Origin: Clostridia bacterium
GTDB lineage: Bacteria > Bacillota > Clostridia > Oscillospirales > CAG-382
Reading direction: 5' to 3'
Assembly: GCA_017501055.1 (NCBI GenBank)
Contig: JAFVXP010000139.1
Coordinates: forward strand, 1 to 8,803
Length of the DNA: 8,803 bases
In this document: positions 6,372-8,803 of the stretch, one piece after another
Layout of the letters: each line of letters opens with the position of its first letter
Position numbering within the stretch: the first letter of the stretch is position 1
Translations under genes and position numbers: made by a program
The notes under the pieces: generated by a model
What the model was told of the DNA's origin: nothing
Databases searched by the model: none
The model's input: only the letters and a program-made list of their open reading frames with translations

Positions 6372-7424
6372 ATGAAAACAAGAGAAGTTAAGATAGGCAA
6401 TATAACCATAGGCGGCGGCAATAGGATCGCTATCCAATCTATGACGAATACAAAGACCGCCGATAGGGAAGCAACCTTAAATCAGATTAAGGCTCTTTCC
6501 TCCGCAGGCTGTGATATAGTACGCTTCACGGTGAACGATATGGAGGCGGCGGAGGCAATCCCTTATTACGTAGAGAATATTTCAATGCCTTTGGTTGCAG
6601 ATATCCATTTTGACTACCGCTTGGCGCTTGCGGCGGCTGAAAGAGGTATTTCAAAGATACGTATTAACCCCGGTAATATCGGCGATAAAGAAAATATAAA
6701 AAAGGTTGCAAACGCCTGCAAGATCCGTAATATTCCCATAAGAATCGGCATAAACGGCGGCAGTACGGAGAAGTCACTTCTTGAAAAATACGGCGGACCA
6801 ACAGCAGAAGCATTGGCGGAAAGTGCGCTTAATAACGCAAGAATGCTTGAAGAGTGCGATTTTAATAATATCGTTCTTTCGGTAAAAAGCTCCGACGTTT
6901 TGACAATGACCAAAGCCGCAAGAATTTTGTCCGAAAAATGCAATTATCCTCTCCATATCGGCGTTACCGAAACGGGTGACGTTCGAAGAGGGAATATAAA
7001 ATCCGCAATAGGCATAGGCGCTCTTCTCCTTGACGGAATCGGTGATACAGTCCGTGTTTCTTTGACCGATGACCCCGTAAAAGAGGTCCTTGCCGCACAG
7101 GATATTCTTTTCTGTTGCGGTATAGGCGGAGGAATCAATATCGTTTCCTGCCCAACCTGCGGAAGAACCCAATCAAACCTAATTCCTCTCGTTGCAGAGC
7201 TTGAAAAGCAAACCAGAGAGATAAAGACCGACCGCAGACTGACGGTTGCTTTAATGGGCTGTGTCGTAAACGGACCCGGCGAAGCAAAACACGCAGATCT
7301 CGGCGTTGCCTGCGGTAATAAATCGGGACTTTTGTTCCGTAAAGGCGAAATAATAAAAAAACTTGACGAATCCGAAATCGTCCCCGTACTTATAAAAGAG
7401 ATAAAGGAACTTCTTAATGCTTAA
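6372..7424 (+). CDS. ispG: 4-hydroxy-3-methylbut-2-en-1-yl diphosphate synthase (flavodoxin/ferredoxin)
   Basis: Iron-sulfur enzyme that reductively opens the cyclic diphosphate MEcPP to HMBPP, the penultimate MEP-pathway step. The 350 residues match the short, two-domain bacterial form. The N-terminal TIM barrel is visible from I-Q-S-M-T-N-T-K, A-D-I-H-F-D, I-R-I-N-P-G-N-I-G and I-R-I-G-I-N-G-G-S. The C-terminal domain holds the [4Fe-4S] ligands C260 and C263 in S-C-P-T-C-G-R-T and C297 in M-G-C-V-V-N-G-P-G-E, plus the conserved E304. The start ATG lies 1 nt after the rseP stop, with TAGGA inside the end of rseP as a weak ribosome binding site. The 3' end overlaps the polC start by 8 nt. Together with dxr in the same operon, it shows that the MEP route is used here. 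Confidence 0.97.
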   Translation: MKTREVKIGNITIGGGNRIAIQSMTNTKTADREATLNQIKALSSAGCDIVRFTVNDMEAAEAIPYYVENISMPLVADIHFDYRLALAAAERGISKIRINPGNIGDKENIKKVANACKIRNIPIRIGINGGSTEKSLLEKYGGPTAEALAESALNNARMLEECDFNNIVLSVKSSDVLTMTKAARILSEKCNYPLHIGVTETGDVRRGNIKSAIGIGALLLDGIGDTVRVSLTDDPVKEVLAAQDILFCCGIGGGINIVSCPTCGRTQSNLIPLVAELEKQTREIKTDRRLTVALMGCVVNGPGEAKHADLGVACGNKSGLLFRKGEIIKKLDESEIVPVLIKEIKELLNA

Positions 7425-8803
7425 TGAATTTTTAAATAAATTCAAAAAAGCGTCATTCTCCCAAAAGGCGAAAGATGCCATATCCTGTTGCACAGCCTTC
7501 TCCGTAAAGGTAGACCGTGAACGTATTTGTATTGCGGTCACAGCGGAGTTTTCTTCCTATGTCCAACCGTCTGTTATCTTCGAAATAGAATCGGATATAA
7601 AGAAGGCGTATAACCTGAATTCTGCGTTTGTCTATCCCAAATACGCCGTTCCTTTTGAAGAAAAATATATGGACGGTGTAATTGAGACCTTAAAGAACGT
7701 TTCAAAACTTAACTATGGCTTCTTTGACCGTGCAACCTATTCTTATGACAGAGCAAACGGCGTTTTCACAATAAAGCTCCGTCAGTATATCTCTGCTGAT
7801 ATACCCGAAGCAAACGGCGCACAGAACTTTATAAAACAGTGTGTTTCCGAGCAATTCGGCGTTGAGCTGGATATTAGATTCGAAAGCGAAGAATTTGATA
7901 TTGCGTCTTACCATAACGAACGTGAGGACAGCCTTTTGGAAAGCTTGCGTTCTCAAAAGTTTGAAATAGAAAAGGAAACCGAAAAAACTGCGCCCCGTTC
8001 CTCCTTCAGGAACGAAACGGTGGGCGACGCACGCTATTTCGAATCGGGTGAAAAACGTCTTGTCCGTGTCGGTAATATGACGTTGGATATAACCAACCCC
8101 GAGCCGGTAATGGGCGATAGAAAAAGCTGGAACCTTGTCCCTATATCAAACATCAAAAACGGCACTACCGTTGCTGTCGGCGGAAAATTGTTCGAAGTCG
8201 AAAGCAAGGATAACTATGAAGGCGATAAGATAACCTATACACTTTATATAACCGACCTTGCTGCGTCTGTCACGGCACGCTTCACCTGCCCGAAGAGCGA
8301 AGCACCGAAGCTCCCCAAAGCTCCTGCATACGTTATGATCTCGGGCAAAGCGGAGTATAGAAAGATATTCGACCGTGCAACACGTCAAATGGTCGAGGAT
8401 AATGAGCTTACTATCAACGTAAAAGCAATAAGCAAATGCGGATTCGTCGGCAGAATCGACGATGCCGAGGAAAAACGTGTTGAACTGCATTTACATACCA
8501 ATATGTCTGCCCTCGATGCACTTTCCGACCCCGAAGATATAATGAAACGTGCGCACGATTGGGGTATGCCTGCCGTTGCGTTTACCGACCACGGTACGCT
8601 TCAGTCCTATCCCATAGTTATGAAGGCGGCGAAAAAATATCCCGACGTAAAGCCGATATACGGTATAGAAGGCTATCTTGTTGACGATACCGCACGTGCC
8701 GTATATAGGTATGAAGATGAAAACGAAATCAAATTTGCGGAATCGGAATTTATAATTTTCGATATCGAAACAACGGGTCTTTCGCCAAATACTTGCGTTA
8801 TAA
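7417..8803 (+). CDS. polC: DNA polymerase III PolC-type alpha subunit, N-terminal part
   Basis: Main replicative DNA polymerase of low-GC Gram-positive bacteria, with its own proofreading exonuclease. The open frame runs from ATG 7417 to the right edge (462 codons) without a stop, about a third of a full PolC (about 1,400 residues). An N-terminal region (1-200) is poorly conserved. An OB-fold-like stretch follows at about 235-350. The PHP domain begins with H-L-H-T-N-M-S (HLHT at 358-361), followed by F-T-D-H (389-392) and Y-G-I-E (415-418). The exonuclease motif F-D-I-E-T-T-G-L begins at 448, with catalytic D449 and E451. An exonuclease inserted directly after the PHP start is diagnostic of PolC rather than DnaE. 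AAAGGAAC at 7403-7409 is the ribosome binding site, inside ispG. The start overlaps ispG by 8 nt, suggesting coupling. The polymerase palm and C-terminus lie outside the window. Confidence 0.95.
   Translation, partial: MLNEFLNKFKKASFSQKAKDAISCCTAFSVKVDRERICIAVTAEFSSYVQPSVIFEIESDIKKAYNLNSAFVYPKYAVPFEEKYMDGVIETLKNVSKLNYGFFDRATYSYDRANGVFTIKLRQYISADIPEANGAQNFIKQCVSEQFGVELDIRFESEEFDIASYHNEREDSLLESLRSQKFEIEKETEKTAPRSSFRNETVGDARYFESGEKRLVRVGNMTLDITNPEPVMGDRKSWNLVPISNIKNGTTVAVGGKLFEVESKDNYEGDKITYTLYITDLAASVTARFTCPKSEAPKLPKAPAYVMISGKAEYRKIFDRATRQMVEDNELTINVKAISKCGFVGRIDDAEEKRVELHLHTNMSALDALSDPEDIMKRAHDWGMPAVAFTDHGTLQSYPIVMKAAKKYPDVKPIYGIEGYLVDDTARAVYRYEDENEIKFAESEFIIFDIETTGLSPNTCVI

Noticed and set aside
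7417..8803. Possibility that polC is also frame-broken
   Set aside because: Codon-by-codon reading from ATG 7417 to the edge shows no stop, and the OB, PHP and exonuclease motifs stay in one frame.

Overview
The window looks like a chromosomal housekeeping block from a member of the Bacillota, most likely class Clostridia. Three things support this. The gene order pyrH-frr-uppS-cdsA-dxr-rseP-ispG-polC is the classical low-GC Gram-positive arrangement, with ispG directly before polC as in many clostridia. The last gene encodes the Gram-positive replicative polymerase PolC. Most starts have purine-rich Shine-Dalgarno sequences, and base composition is moderate. I cannot name a genus.

Layout: bases 1-75 are an AT-rich leader. 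Bases 76-1305 encode an unrecognised, probably lipid-anchored protein whose 5' end is irregular. From 1333 to the right edge, eight housekeeping genes run on the + strand with almost no spacing (gaps of 1-33 nt, or short overlaps), so they probably form one operon. There is no convincing terminator, tRNA, rRNA, IS element, CRISPR array or gene-free stretch over 300 nt.

The genes cooperate in a recognisable way. PyrH makes UDP and so feeds RNA, DNA and CTP. CdsA uses CTP for phospholipid synthesis. Dxr and IspG are MEP-pathway enzymes that supply isoprenoid precursors. UppS turns these into undecaprenyl diphosphate for the cell wall. RseP is a membrane protease. Frr recycles ribosomes, and PolC replicates the chromosome.

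The most notable feature is in dxr. The reading frame breaks in the middle of the gene, and the break lies exactly on an in-frame A AAA AAG heptamer followed, after 8 nt, by a well-formed predicted hairpin. A -1 slip there yields an ungapped 376-residue Dxr with all key residues. This could be programmed -1 frameshifting, a one-base deletion in an A-run, or a sequencing/assembly error. The sequence alone cannot separate these. A second irregularity, an in-frame TAA inside an otherwise good signal peptide at the start of the first gene, is a reason to keep sequence error in mind.
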